Below, piece by piece: positions 17,076 to 25,219 of a stretch of DNA of 43,083 nt. Numbering within the stretch: the first letter of the stretch is position 1; every line of letters begins with the position of its first letter. A program made the position numbers and the translations under genes. Under the pieces are notes generated by a model. It worked only from the letters and a program-made list of their open reading frames with translations. It did no database searches and was not told the origin of the DNA. This DNA comes from Planctomycetota bacterium (lineage in GTDB: Bacteria; Planctomycetota; MHYJ01; JACQXL01), in assembly GCA_016235865.1 (NCBI GenBank), contig JACRIK010000024.1:1-43083 (forward strand), in the 5' to 3' direction.

Positions 17076-17432
17076 TGACTGGGCAGGATTGCCGGGTGAC
17101 TGAGCAGGTTTGTTGGATGATTGAGCAGGCCTGCTGGATGATTGAGCAGGTTTGCCGGATGACTGAGCAGGTTTGCCGGATGACTGAGCAGGTTTGCTGA
17201 ATGACTGAGCAGGTTTGCAGAATGATTTTGCAGGTTTGCAGAATGATTTTACAGGTTTGCAGAATGATTTTACAGGTTTGCAGAATGATTTTGCAGGTTT
17301 GCTGAATGATTTTACAGGTTTGCAGAATGACTGAGCAGGCTTGCTGGACGGCTGAGCAGGCTTGCTTAAGAGCTGAGCAAGCTTGCTTAAGAGCTGGACA
17401 AGTCAGTATAAGAGCTACACAATATAGGTTAA
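17076..17432. repeat. 17-copy degenerate 21-bp tandem array
   Basis: Seventeen contiguous units of exactly 21 bp run from 17076. The core is GCAGGTTTGC and the start is TGACTGA or TGATTTT. The variants change gradually: TGACTGAGCAG units, then five TGATTTT(A/G)CAG units, then CGGCTGAGCAG, then GAGCTGAGCAA. This drift is expected from stepwise duplication. The period never slips, and there are no spacers. Confidence 0.92.
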
Positions 17433-17590
17433 GAGTAACAGCTGGTGATATAACACCTTAATTTTAATGGGTTATCGCAAATCCCCAGAGTCCTGGGGAC
17501 GCCATACCTAATTATCCCTCACAAAAAACTATCTTTTTCACACCCCCTATAGGGATGGTGAACATACACCGATGATACTGCTGGTGACGT

Positions 17591-17832
17591 ACCTCCGTAG
17601 TGCCAGGAGCATACCTCCGTAGCGCCGGGAGCATACCTCTGTAGCGCCAAGAGCATACCTTCGTAGCGTTTGGAATATACCTCTATAGCGCCGGGAGCAT
17701 ACCTTTGTAGCGCCTAGAATATACCTCCGTAGGGCATGGAAGACACCTATGTAGGGCCTGGAATATACCTCTGTGGGATATGGAATGCACCTCTGTAACG
17801 CCGGTGACGGACCTCCGTAGCGCCAAGAGTAC
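17591..17832. repeat. 11-copy degenerate 22-bp tandem array
   Basis: Eleven 22-bp units run from 17591, each starting ACCTCYGTAG or a close variant and followed by CGCC and GGAGCAT or GGAATAT. GGAG-CATAC-CTCC can pair across junctions. The unit is unrelated in sequence to the 21-bp array upstream. Confidence 0.9.
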
Positions 17833-17946
17833 TACCCCCCACCATACCCCCTCCCCCTGACACAATTTTGTGAGGGATTTTAGTCGAAAATAGGGCTGAA
17901 GGTGCTTAGTTTTAGGCCTAAATCCAATGGTTTTAGCAGGTAATTA

Positions 17947-17974
17947 TTGACTATTTGAAGAAGAGGGATACAAT
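17947..17974 (+). promoter_or_regulatory. aroA promoter, apparently leaderless
   Basis: TTGACT (17947-17952), a 16-nt spacer and TACAAT (17969-17974) precede the ATG at 17981 by 6 nt. Transcription would start at or within 1-2 nt of the start codon, and no SD is present. Confidence 0.6.
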
Positions 17975-17980
17975 TAGTAT

Positions 17981-19450
17981 ATGATTCTTAATATCAACCA
18001 TCGCAATAAACCAGTCAAAGGCACGATTTACCCCCACACCAATGGAATTGGTGTGGGGGTTTACCCGCCCGGAGATAAGTCCATTGCCCAGCGCGCTATT
18101 ATTCTGGCATCCATAGCCGAGGGGAAAAGCATATTAAGAAATGTTCCTCTTTCGGATGATTGTTTGTCGGTGATTAGGTGTATCAGGCAATTAGGGGTTG
18201 AGGTTGAGGTCAGTGAGATTCTTCGCGGAGTTTATCCTGAGCGAGATTCTTCGGTCGCGGAGTTTACACTGAATAAAATGAATGTGCTCCCTCAGAATGA
18301 CAGAGAGCGAAGGACTCAGAATGACAAAAGGGGCATGATGACAGCAGTGGTTACAATCAAAGGCAGGGGGCTTTATGGGTTGAAGAAATCATCCAAACCT
18401 CTGAATGTCGGCGAGTCAGGCACAGCCGCCCGACTCCTGACCGGTTTACTGGCCGGACAGAGATTCCCGTCTGTTATCACCGGGAAAAAAACACTGCTCA
18501 ATCGGCCGATGAAGCGGGTGATTGAGCCGTTAATTAAAATGGGCGCTAAGATAAAATCTGAAGGCGGCAGATTGCCGCTTCGGATTTATCCATCCGAATT
18601 AAAAGGTATTAAATATGTAATGCCTGTAGCCAGCGCGCAGGTCAAGTCCGCCATACTCCTGGCTGGTCTTTATGCGGATGGCGAAACGGTTGTACGGGAG
18701 AAGATTCCTACCCGCGACCATACAGAGCGGCTATTGCGGGTGATGGGAGCATCTGTAGACAAAATTGCGAATGGCGAATTGCGAATGGCGAGTTGTAATA
18801 ACAGTTCATTAAATCGTCTAAACACAGAAATCCCTGGCGATTTTTCGTCCGCGGCTTATTTTATCGCGGCCGGGTTATTGATACCTGGGTCGGAGGTCGT
18901 AATTAAGAATGTCGGGCTGAATCCGTATCGGATTGGGTTACTAAAGATTCTGAAGAAGATGGGGGCGAGGGTGTCACAAATCACAAATCACAAATCACAA
19001 ATCACAAATCCCGAACCCATCGGCGACATCACTGTGAAATATTCTCAACTTAAAGGCGTGAATATTCCTGAAGGAATCATTCCCTTCCTGATTGACGAAA
19101 TCCCCATTCTTGCCCTGATTGCTACTCAGGCAAAGGGCATAACCGTTATCAAAGGCGCGGGCGAGTTGCGGGTCAAGGAAACCGACCGGATAAAGGCCAT
19201 TGTTACAGAACTGGCTAAACTGGGTGCTGATATCAGGGAGACGGCGAGCGGTATGATTATCAAAGGGCCGACCAAACTTCAGGGAGCGGCCTGTTCGTCT
19301 CATAATGACCATCGGATGGTGATGACGCTGGCCATTGCCGGCCTGATTTCTGAAGGCCGAACTAAAATATCAGGGTTTGAAGTAGTCAATAAATCATTCC
19401 CATCGTTTTTGGATTATGCTATATTTAAGAAATCTAACAACAGGATTTAG
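17981..19450 (+). CDS. aroA: 3-phosphoshikimate 1-carboxyvinyltransferase (EPSP synthase) with repeat insertions
   Basis: This 489-residue enzyme transfers enolpyruvyl to shikimate 3-phosphate. Family motifs are PGDKSIAQRAI (30-40), GESGTAARLLTG, GGRLPLRIYP, ASAQVKSAILLAGLYADG, GDFSSAAYFIAAGL, DEIPILALIATQAKG and ELRVKETDRIKAI. Typical length is about 430. The excess of about 60 residues falls in four places coded by repeats: YPHTNGIGVGVY just before GDKS (residues 17-28, palindrome 18030-18060), about 79-122 (duplicated words), the GCGAATG heptamers at 18767-18794 and the ACAAATC heptamers at 18976-19010. The frame remains intact and all core motifs remain, so the gene is probably functional. 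No SD is present. Confidence 0.9.
   Translation: MILNINHRNKPVKGTIYPHTNGIGVGVYPPGDKSIAQRAIILASIAEGKSILRNVPLSDDCLSVIRCIRQLGVEVEVSEILRGVYPERDSSVAEFTLNKMNVLPQNDRERRTQNDKRGMMTAVVTIKGRGLYGLKKSSKPLNVGESGTAARLLTGLLAGQRFPSVITGKKTLLNRPMKRVIEPLIKMGAKIKSEGGRLPLRIYPSELKGIKYVMPVASAQVKSAILLAGLYADGETVVREKIPTRDHTERLLRVMGASVDKIANGELRMASCNNSSLNRLNTEIPGDFSSAAYFIAAGLLIPGSEVVIKNVGLNPYRIGLLKILKKMGARVSQITNHKSQITNPEPIGDITVKYSQLKGVNIPEGIIPFLIDEIPILALIATQAKGITVIKGAGELRVKETDRIKAIVTELAKLGADIRETASGMIIKGPTKLQGAACSSHNDHRMVMTLAIAGLISEGRTKISGFEVVNKSFPSFLDYAIFKKSNNRI
18030..18060. repeat. 31-nt perfect palindrome in aroA, also found at 36742
   Basis: Arms of 14 nt (ACCCCCACACCAAT and ATTGGTGTGGGGGT) surround a GGA loop. The sequence equals the intergenic copy at 36742-36772 except for one base. 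TTTACCC occurs at both ends, 33 nt apart (18027 and 18060), as if duplicated on insertion. 33 nt keeps the reading frame. Confidence 0.9.
18215..18345. repeat. Duplicated-word expansion inside aroA
   Basis: Within about 130 nt, GAGATTCTTCG, CGGAGTTTA and CTCAGAATGAC each occur twice. They code for residues about 79-122, where EPSP synthases normally pass directly from the LGVEVE strand to the VTIKG strand. Confidence 0.7.
18767..18794. repeat. GCGAATG heptamer stutter in aroA
   Basis: Four 7-mers (GCGAATG, GCGAATT, GCGAATG, GCGAGTT) lie in frame and code for NGELRMAS-like residues. Confidence 0.8.
18976..19010. repeat. Five perfect ACAAATC heptamers in aroA
   Basis: Five identical 7-mers code for ITNHKSQITNHKSQITN. 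Perfect copies suggest a recent expansion or a contractible tract. Confidence 0.9.
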
Positions 19451-19513
19451 CTGATTAAACTGATTAATATTTTCCGCTAAATCCGTTTAATCCAGTTGTC
19501 TAATAAGTAATTT

Positions 19514-20863
19514 ATGGAGAAATTCCAAACGATTATCATTGGGGGCGGGGCAGCAGGATTAATGGCCGCCATCACTTCGGCCAAACAGGGCTTTAAGACC
19601 GCTATTATTGAGAAGAATAAGGCGCTGGGGCGCAAGATTCTGGTTACCGGCAACGGACGCTGTAATCTGACCAATATTGATATTTCACCTGATAAATATT
19701 ACGGCCAGAATACCAAGTGCCTGCATAGTATCTTTAACCGGTTTTCCTCTAAAGACGCTATGGTGTTTTTTGAGCATCTGGGCGCGCAACTCAAGACCGA
19801 GGAGGCCGGGCGGGTATTCCCGGTGACCAACCAGGCATCTACTATCGTTGACCTGCTGATAGAAGAGGTTGAGCGATTAGGAATAAAGGTGCATTTGCAG
19901 GAGAGCGTCCGAAATCTGGATTCTCCGCTGGAGTTTACCCCGCTGGATTCCCGCCTACGCGGGAATGACAAGCGGGGCGGGAATGACAGTGGGGGGCGGA
20001 ACGGCTGGAAGGTGGAGACACACCGCGGCGAGTATCAGGCGGATAATGTTATTCTGGCTGTAGGCGGCCAGAGTTACCCACAGTTAGGCACAACCGGAGA
20101 CGGATTTATGCTGGCCCATAAATTAGGCCATCGGATTATCGAACCGCGGCCGGCGCTGGTGCCTCTGGAATTAGTCGGTAACTGGTTTCATAAACTCCAG
20201 GGCGTGAAATCAGATGTGGAGTTGATATTGACTGCGCAGGGCAAGATTGTGGTTAAAGAAGTCGGTGAACTGCTTTTTACCCATTATGGCATTTCAGGTC
20301 CGATAGTGCTTAATATGAGCAGGTTGATAAATACACCTCATAGTGAATTTACGATAAACTTTTTTCCGGGCAATGACGTGGATAAACTTAAGGCATTGCT
20401 CTCCAAGCGCTGGCAGGCGCATCCGCAAAAAACACTGGCTAATTCGTTGATTGGTTTATTGCCCAAGAAATTATGTGATGTCCTGACTACAGAACTGAAA
20501 CTGGCTGACAGGCAAGTCAGTCAATTAACTAAGCAAGACGTGCAGTTTATTGCCGAACGCCTGATTCGTTGGTCGATAGCGGTCAAAAAGCCGCGTCCTT
20601 TTGAAGAGGCAATGGTCACCGCCGGCGGCGTGGCTATGGATGAGATTAATACCCGGACTATGGAATCGCTCAAGGCCAAGGGATTGTATTTAGCCGGTGA
20701 GATACTGGATATTGACGGTGTTTCAGGCGGTTATAACCTCCAGTTCGCCTGGAGCACGGGCTATATCGCAGGGTTGCAAGGGACAGTGCCGAAAATAGTG
20801 AATAACTATAGGGATAATCTTAAATCATTGACGCAGGAACAGAAGGGGTATAAACTGAATTAG
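19514..20863 (+). CDS. HI0933/YhiN-type flavoprotein with a repeat insert
   Basis: This is a 449-residue FAD-dependent oxidoreductase of the HI0933 (BaiN-like) family. The FAD-binding motif GGGAAGLMAAITSAKQGF is at the N terminus. LGRKILVTGNGRCNLTN, LAVGGQSYPQLGTTGDG and the end GEILDIDGVSGGYNLQFAW are characteristic. The substrate is not established for most members. Residues about 138-167 carry an insert containing PLDSRLRGNDK, coded by a dRS3-like hairpin (19943-19969) that is the exact reverse complement of 33421-33447. The protein is longer than the usual ~410. There is no SD; the ATG is 63 bp after aroA. Confidence 0.88.
   Translation: MEKFQTIIIGGGAAGLMAAITSAKQGFKTAIIEKNKALGRKILVTGNGRCNLTNIDISPDKYYGQNTKCLHSIFNRFSSKDAMVFFEHLGAQLKTEEAGRVFPVTNQASTIVDLLIEEVERLGIKVHLQESVRNLDSPLEFTPLDSRLRGNDKRGGNDSGGRNGWKVETHRGEYQADNVILAVGGQSYPQLGTTGDGFMLAHKLGHRIIEPRPALVPLELVGNWFHKLQGVKSDVELILTAQGKIVVKEVGELLFTHYGISGPIVLNMSRLINTPHSEFTINFFPGNDVDKLKALLSKRWQAHPQKTLANSLIGLLPKKLCDVLTTELKLADRQVSQLTKQDVQFIAERLIRWSIAVKKPRPFEEAMVTAGGVAMDEINTRTMESLKAKGLYLAGEILDIDGVSGGYNLQFAWSTGYIAGLQGTVPKIVNNYRDNLKSLTQEQKGYKLN
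19943..19969. repeat. dRS3-like hairpin inside a coding region
   Basis: 27 nt, with core ATTCCC-N8-GGGAAT, are identical (27/27) to the reverse complement of 33421-33447. They are in frame inside the HI0933-type gene. Confidence 0.92.
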
Positions 20864-20865
20864 AT

Positions 20866-21561
20866 ATGGATGAATCATTTAAGATTCGGGATTGGCCGTC
20901 ATCAGCCCGGCCCAGGGAGCGGCTTCAGGAACTCGGTTCCGGCGCGCTTTCCGATATTGAATTGCTGGCGGTTATTATGGGACGCGGCGTTAAAGGCGGA
21001 AATGTTCTTGATATTGCCCAAGACCTGCTTGATAAGTTCAGGTGTCTTAAGGACATTGCCAATGCCTCGGTAGAGGAACTTTGTGAGATTAAGGGCATCG
21101 GTCTGGCCAAGGCCACCCAGATTAAGGCCGGACTGGAATTGGGCATACGGGTTGGCAAGCAATCTATATTAGGAACAGACCGGCCCCGTATCCTTGGGTT
21201 TACTGATGTGGCAAACCTGCTGGGCGGTAAACTCCGTAATATGAAAAAGGAATCTTTTATCCTGCTGGCTCTTGATACCAGAAGCCATCTTATTAAGGAG
21301 ATAGAAGTATCCAGGGGCAGCTTGAACGCCAGTATTGTCCATCCGCGCGAGGTGTTTAAGGAGGCAATTTCAGCCAGCGCCGCCTCGGTTATTCTGGTGC
21401 ATAATCATCCGTCAGGCGATCATGCGCCATCTGATGACGATATTAAACTGACCAAACGCCTGATCGAGGTCGGCAAATTAGTTGACATAGAGGTATTAGA
21501 TCATATTATTATCGGGGGCGAGGAAGAACCTTATAGCATGAAAAGGAATAAGCTCATATAG
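20866..21561 (+). CDS. radC: RadC-family JAB-domain protein
   Basis: This 231-residue protein of the RadC (DUF2466) family begins with a helix-hairpin-helix-like region (EELCEIKGIGLAKATQIKAG) after the RPRERLQELGS start. It ends with a JAB/MPN-type metal-binding domain with VHNHPSGDHAPSDDD, where the H-x-H...D ligands and a serine are all present. The E. coli protein was once linked to DNA repair, but its role is unsettled. It begins 2 nt after the upstream stop codon and is followed after 4 bp by gatA, so these genes are probably translated together. Confidence 0.93.
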   Translation: MDESFKIRDWPSSARPRERLQELGSGALSDIELLAVIMGRGVKGGNVLDIAQDLLDKFRCLKDIANASVEELCEIKGIGLAKATQIKAGLELGIRVGKQSILGTDRPRILGFTDVANLLGGKLRNMKKESFILLALDTRSHLIKEIEVSRGSLNASIVHPREVFKEAISASAASVILVHNHPSGDHAPSDDDIKLTKRLIEVGKLVDIEVLDHIIIGGEEEPYSMKRNKLI

Positions 21562-21565
21562 CATT

Positions 21566-22996
21566 ATGGAATTGTATAAACAGGGCGCATTAGAAATCAA
21601 GAATCTGATTGTCGGTAAGAAGGTTACGGCGCATGAGGTTGTAACTGACTTATTTAAGCACATAGACCAGACCGAACCGAAAATCAAGGCATACCTGACG
21701 CTCACCAATAATTCTGCCATACAGCAGGCAGAGAAGGTGGATGAGAAAATAAAGCGCGGTGATAAATTAGGCCGGCTGGCCGGTATCCCGATTGCCATTA
21801 AGGACAATATCTGCACTGATGGTATCAAGACCACATGTGGCTCCAAGATACTGGGGAATTTCGTCCCGCCTTATGATGCGCATGTGATAAAGCGTATCAA
21901 GGCAGAGGACGGTATAATTATCGGCAAGACCAATATGGACGAGTTTGCCATGGGCTCGTCCTGCGAGAATTCGGCATTCTATCCGACGCATAATCCGCAC
22001 GATTTAGCGCGCGTGCCGGGCGGTTCGTCCGGCGGTTCAGCCGCGGCTGTGGCTTCTCATATGACTTCTTTGGCTCTGGGTTCTGATACCGGCGGCTCTA
22101 TCAGGCAACCCGCCTCTTTCTGCGGTATCGTTGGCTTAAAACCCACTTACGGCCTGGTCTCACGTTACGGCTTGATTGCCTTTGCATCATCATTAGACCA
22201 GATTGGGCCGATGACCCGAAGCGTCTCTGATGCGGCTTTGCTTTTGCAGGTTATTACCGGATACGATAAACAGGATTCTACCTCGGTTAATGTGCCTGTT
22301 CCGGATTATCTAAAAGAGATTGACAAGGATATCAAGGGCATAAGAATCGGTCTGCCCAAGGAGTATTTTGCTGATGGGATTGATAAGGATATTAAAGATT
22401 CCGTAAGGCAGGGCATTAAGAAATTGGAGAAGGCCGGGGCGAAGATTGTGGATGTTTCTCTGCCGAATACCGAATACGGTATTGCCACGTATTATATTAT
22501 CGCGCCGTCCGAGGCATCATCCAATCTGGCGCGCTATGACGGAAGCATTTACGGATACCGGGCTGATGGATGCTCCGGTTTAAAGGATATGCTCAGCCAG
22601 ACGCGCAGTCAGGGATTTGGTCCGGAAGTAAAGCGCCGGATTATGCTGGGCACCTTTGCGCTCTCCAGCGGATATTATGATGCCTATTATCTTCGGGCGC
22701 TAAAGGTGCGGCGGCTCATCAGGCAGGATTTTGATGAGGCGTTTAAGCAGGTGGATGTGATTATCGGGCCGACCTCGCCGATTCCGCCGTTTAAGATAGG
22801 GGAGAACATCAATGACCCGTTGAAGATGTACCTGAGCGACGTGCTGACGGTCACGGCAAACCTGGCCGGCATACCGGGGATTTCCATACCGGCTGGCAAG
22901 GATTCACATAACCTGCCGGTTGGGATGCATGTTTTAGGCAAGCCGTTTGACGAGGCAACCATATTGCGCGTGGCCCGGGCGTTTGAGCAGCTATAG
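21566..22996 (+). CDS. gatA: Glutamyl-tRNA(Gln) amidotransferase subunit A
   Basis: This 476-residue amidase of the GatCAB complex converts Glu-tRNA(Gln) (and Asp-tRNA(Asn)) to the amidated form. The amidase Ser-cisSer-Lys triad is visible: Lys in GIPIAIKDNICTDG, the cis-Ser in PGGSSGGSAAAVAS and the nucleophile in GSDTGGSIRQPASF. GLKPTYGLVSRYGLIAFASS matches GatA closely and separates it from generic amidases. gatB and gatC are not in the window. The gene is convergent with the O-antigen ligase-like gene, with stop codons 2-3 nt apart. Confidence 0.94.
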   Translation: MELYKQGALEIKNLIVGKKVTAHEVVTDLFKHIDQTEPKIKAYLTLTNNSAIQQAEKVDEKIKRGDKLGRLAGIPIAIKDNICTDGIKTTCGSKILGNFVPPYDAHVIKRIKAEDGIIIGKTNMDEFAMGSSCENSAFYPTHNPHDLARVPGGSSGGSAAAVASHMTSLALGSDTGGSIRQPASFCGIVGLKPTYGLVSRYGLIAFASSLDQIGPMTRSVSDAALLLQVITGYDKQDSTSVNVPVPDYLKEIDKDIKGIRIGLPKEYFADGIDKDIKDSVRQGIKKLEKAGAKIVDVSLPNTEYGIATYYIIAPSEASSNLARYDGSIYGYRADGCSGLKDMLSQTRSQGFGPEVKRRIMLGTFALSSGYYDAYYLRALKVRRLIRQDFDEAFKQVDVIIGPTSPIPPFKIGENINDPLKMYLSDVLTVTANLAGIPGISIPAGKDSHNLPVGMHVLGKPFDEATILRVARAFEQL

Positions 22997-22998
22997 AA

Positions 22999-24294
22999 TC
23001 AGGCCTTTAAATCGTCAGGCGACATTTTTTGATGATAGATATGATAAGCCACCATGACCAGCCCGCTTAGGAACCAGAATGGTATCATGGTTCGGACGGT
23101 GTAAAAGTTAGTTACCGCAATCCCGTGAACCAGCAAGGCAACCAGCCCACCTAAATATCCGGCCGATAGCGCGGATATATACTTATCGTTTTCAGATTCC
23201 GGCGATAAAGGAATTTTACTGAGCGGATATATATTCTTGAAGATTCTTATTAATAGCCAGATAAATGCCGCGACCCCTAACAGCCCCATATAAACCGCGT
23301 CGATTACATATTGGCTGTCTATCCAGCCGAGCGGGTATGAGCCGGCGCCGAGTCCGAATAGGGGATTGTTTTTGATTTCCGGCCAGGCGGCTTCCCAGGC
23401 GCCGACTCGGGCGTCCCATGACGGTGCCAGGCTTTGCTCCGCCGGCCGCCGCCATACACCCTGAATGCTATAAGCCGCTTCTTTTATTGGCTCTGAGAAA
23501 AACGATTCGGTCAGAATTATCAACGCCAGAGGCACAAGCAGCAAATAGGGTTTTCTGTGCAGAATACTGACCACCGCCAGCCCGATGGCTCCTCCTACAT
23601 ATGATGAACGGGTTCTGGTAAAAATAATCACCAGGAATGACAATATTATGATTATGAGCATCGGTAATTTTATCCGGAAACTTTGATATCTGATTAAGAA
23701 GCCGATTGCCAGGAATATAATAATCAGGAAAAAACCTCCCAGGATCGGCGGCTGTCCCATTCGCAGAAATGGCCCGGTGATTCGCTTTTCCGAGATGAAA
23801 TACTCCACAATCGCCCAGATGGCCACACCGGCGGCAAACAGAAACAGCAGGTTAATGTTATTCCTGATATCCTTTAATGTTCTGATGTTACCGATAACCA
23901 GGAAGAAGACGACAAAGTACTGGATTCTTTTAAGCGTGTAGAAGAATCCCGCGCCGGCTGTCGTGGTGCCGGCCATGATTCCCAGCAGAGTGCTGAATAC
24001 CATTAGTATTGACAGCGCGATTATGGGCAGGGTCAGAGGCGTGGCGATGATTGACGGGGCCTGGCGCCTGATGGTGCGTTCAGCCAGCCAGCCCAGGGCA
24101 ACCAGTACCAGGAAAAAATCCTCCGGGCGGAGTGAAATCTCTCTTTGTTTGCCGACCGCGGTTGCGACAGCGCCAAATTGAACCTCAGGCAAAAATAGGG
24201 TGCTTAATAAAATAATCATCAGCCCGAGCGTCGGCTTTATGAATACCAGAAAACCCAATAAAATAAATATTGTAATAATTAAGATAAGCATCAT
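22999..24294 (-). CDS. O-antigen ligase/polymerase-like membrane protein
   Basis: This is a 431-residue polytopic membrane protein with about ten hydrophobic segments. It has the Wzy_C-type periplasmic loop ending NPLFGLGAGSYPLGWIDSQ, the usual 'NPLxGxG' hallmark of O-antigen ligases and polymerases. It probably handles polysaccharide joined to lipid carrier. It sits at the 3' end of a minus-strand glycan cluster with a methyltransferase and two glycosyltransferases. Whether it is ligase (WaaL) or polymerase (Wzy) cannot be told from sequence alone. Confidence 0.87.
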   Translation of the reverse strand: MMLILIITIFILLGFLVFIKPTLGLMIILLSTLFLPEVQFGAVATAVGKQREISLRPEDFFLVLVALGWLAERTIRRQAPSIIATPLTLPIIALSILMVFSTLLGIMAGTTTAGAGFFYTLKRIQYFVVFFLVIGNIRTLKDIRNNINLLFLFAAGVAIWAIVEYFISEKRITGPFLRMGQPPILGGFFLIIIFLAIGFLIRYQSFRIKLPMLIIIILSFLVIIFTRTRSSYVGGAIGLAVVSILHRKPYLLLVPLALIILTESFFSEPIKEAAYSIQGVWRRPAEQSLAPSWDARVGAWEAAWPEIKNNPLFGLGAGSYPLGWIDSQYVIDAVYMGLLGVAAFIWLLIRIFKNIYPLSKIPLSPESENDKYISALSAGYLGGLVALLVHGIAVTNFYTVRTMIPFWFLSGLVMVAYHIYHQKMSPDDLKA

Positions 24295-24317
24295 AATCTA
24301 TCAGTTTTCCGCGTTAT

Positions 24318-25175
24318 TCATTTACGGGATTGGCCACCGGGCGGGATAAACAGAATGTTGCTGAGTTCTTTTATATCAGGCCATTCTATTCTTTTATTAT
24401 TCATGTCGAAAGGGATATAGCCGAATCCTTTCATGTAATCAAACAATTCTTTAAGCTGGTAGCCCAAAAGCTCGCAGGCGTCAAGGCCGATTTCGCATAA
24501 TATAGCGGGGCGATTAAGCGGATTGTCCAGGAAACCGCGCATTCCTTTTAATACCGGAAATTCAAATCCTTCCACATCAATTTTTATCAAGGTGATGTTT
24601 TCCAGGTTATATTCCCTGATATACCCGTCCAGCCGCCTGACGGATATATCAATAGTCCGTTTTTTAGTTTCCGGTTTCATAAATCCCGGGACCATAGTAT
24701 TCCAGCCGATATTAGCCTTACTGGTGATATCAATTTGAGCCAGTCCTTCTTTTTCGCCTAAAGCCAGCGGCTGGACGGTAATTTTATAATCCGGGTTCAT
24801 GGCCGCCATTTTATGGGCTTTTTGAAAATGCTCGGGCACGGGTTCAAAACCATGAACTGACCCGGTCTTCCCGACCAAGCCGGCTCCAATGGCGGAAAGG
24901 TATCCGATATTTGCGCCGACATCAATAAAAGTAGCGCCCGGTTTTAGTATTTTCTTCATTGCCGCGAGAGTGGGTATTTCGTATTTATTCAGGAACATAT
25001 CCCGAATAGCCGGGTCATAGGTAAAATCGAATTCAAACATGATTCCGTTGATTCTTTTTTGGATCGGGTGGTTAGGTAAAGCTCGGAACCCTCTGATTTC
25101 CGCGGCCAACCTTTTAAGGAATAAATCCGGGTTGTTTTTCAGGAGCGCTGCGGCTTTAATAATCTTGTTCATCAT
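24318..25175 (-). CDS. FkbM-family methyltransferase
   Basis: This 285-residue SAM-dependent methyltransferase of the FkbM family has the SAM-binding motif FIDVGANIGYLSAIGAGLVG. It also has VHGFEPVPEHFQKA, LIKIDVEGFEFPVLKGM and the end AILCEIG. FkbM enzymes often O-methylate sugars in polysaccharides or macrolides, so here it probably methylates a sugar of the surface glycan. The ATG follows 44 bp after the neighbouring glycosyltransferase gene. Confidence 0.9.
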   Translation of the reverse strand: MMNKIIKAAALLKNNPDLFLKRLAAEIRGFRALPNHPIQKRINGIMFEFDFTYDPAIRDMFLNKYEIPTLAAMKKILKPGATFIDVGANIGYLSAIGAGLVGKTGSVHGFEPVPEHFQKAHKMAAMNPDYKITVQPLALGEKEGLAQIDITSKANIGWNTMVPGFMKPETKKRTIDISVRRLDGYIREYNLENITLIKIDVEGFEFPVLKGMRGFLDNPLNRPAILCEIGLDACELLGYQLKELFDYMKGFGYIPFDMNNKRIEWPDIKELSNILFIPPGGQSRK

Positions 25176-25219
25176 TTCTTAGTCTAATGTAAACTGTATT
25201 TTTCTGCCCGCCTGTTGAT

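Larger units (their letters stand above)
16892..17946. other. 1.05-kb gene-free block of degenerate tandem repeats
   Basis: I see no credible gene here. It contains three separate tandem arrays (16998-17060, 17076-17432 and 17591-17832) and a CCCCAG/CTGGGG hairpin near 17480-17497. The 110 nt before the aroA promoter have no repeats. Minus-strand open frames through the arrays have no start codon and follow from the 21-nt unit. Confidence 0.8.

Noticed and set aside
16888-17395. Long minus-strand open frame through the 21-bp arrays (FCKPVKS-like repeats)
   Set aside because: It has no start codon or SD. A repeat unit of 21 nt automatically carries an open frame on.
17076-17832. CRISPR array
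   Set aside because: The units are contiguous with no unique spacers, the sequence drifts between units, and no cas gene is nearby.
17683-17865. 60-codon minus-strand frame in the 22-bp array
   Set aside because: It is a repeat-derived frame with no ribosome site and no family resemblance.
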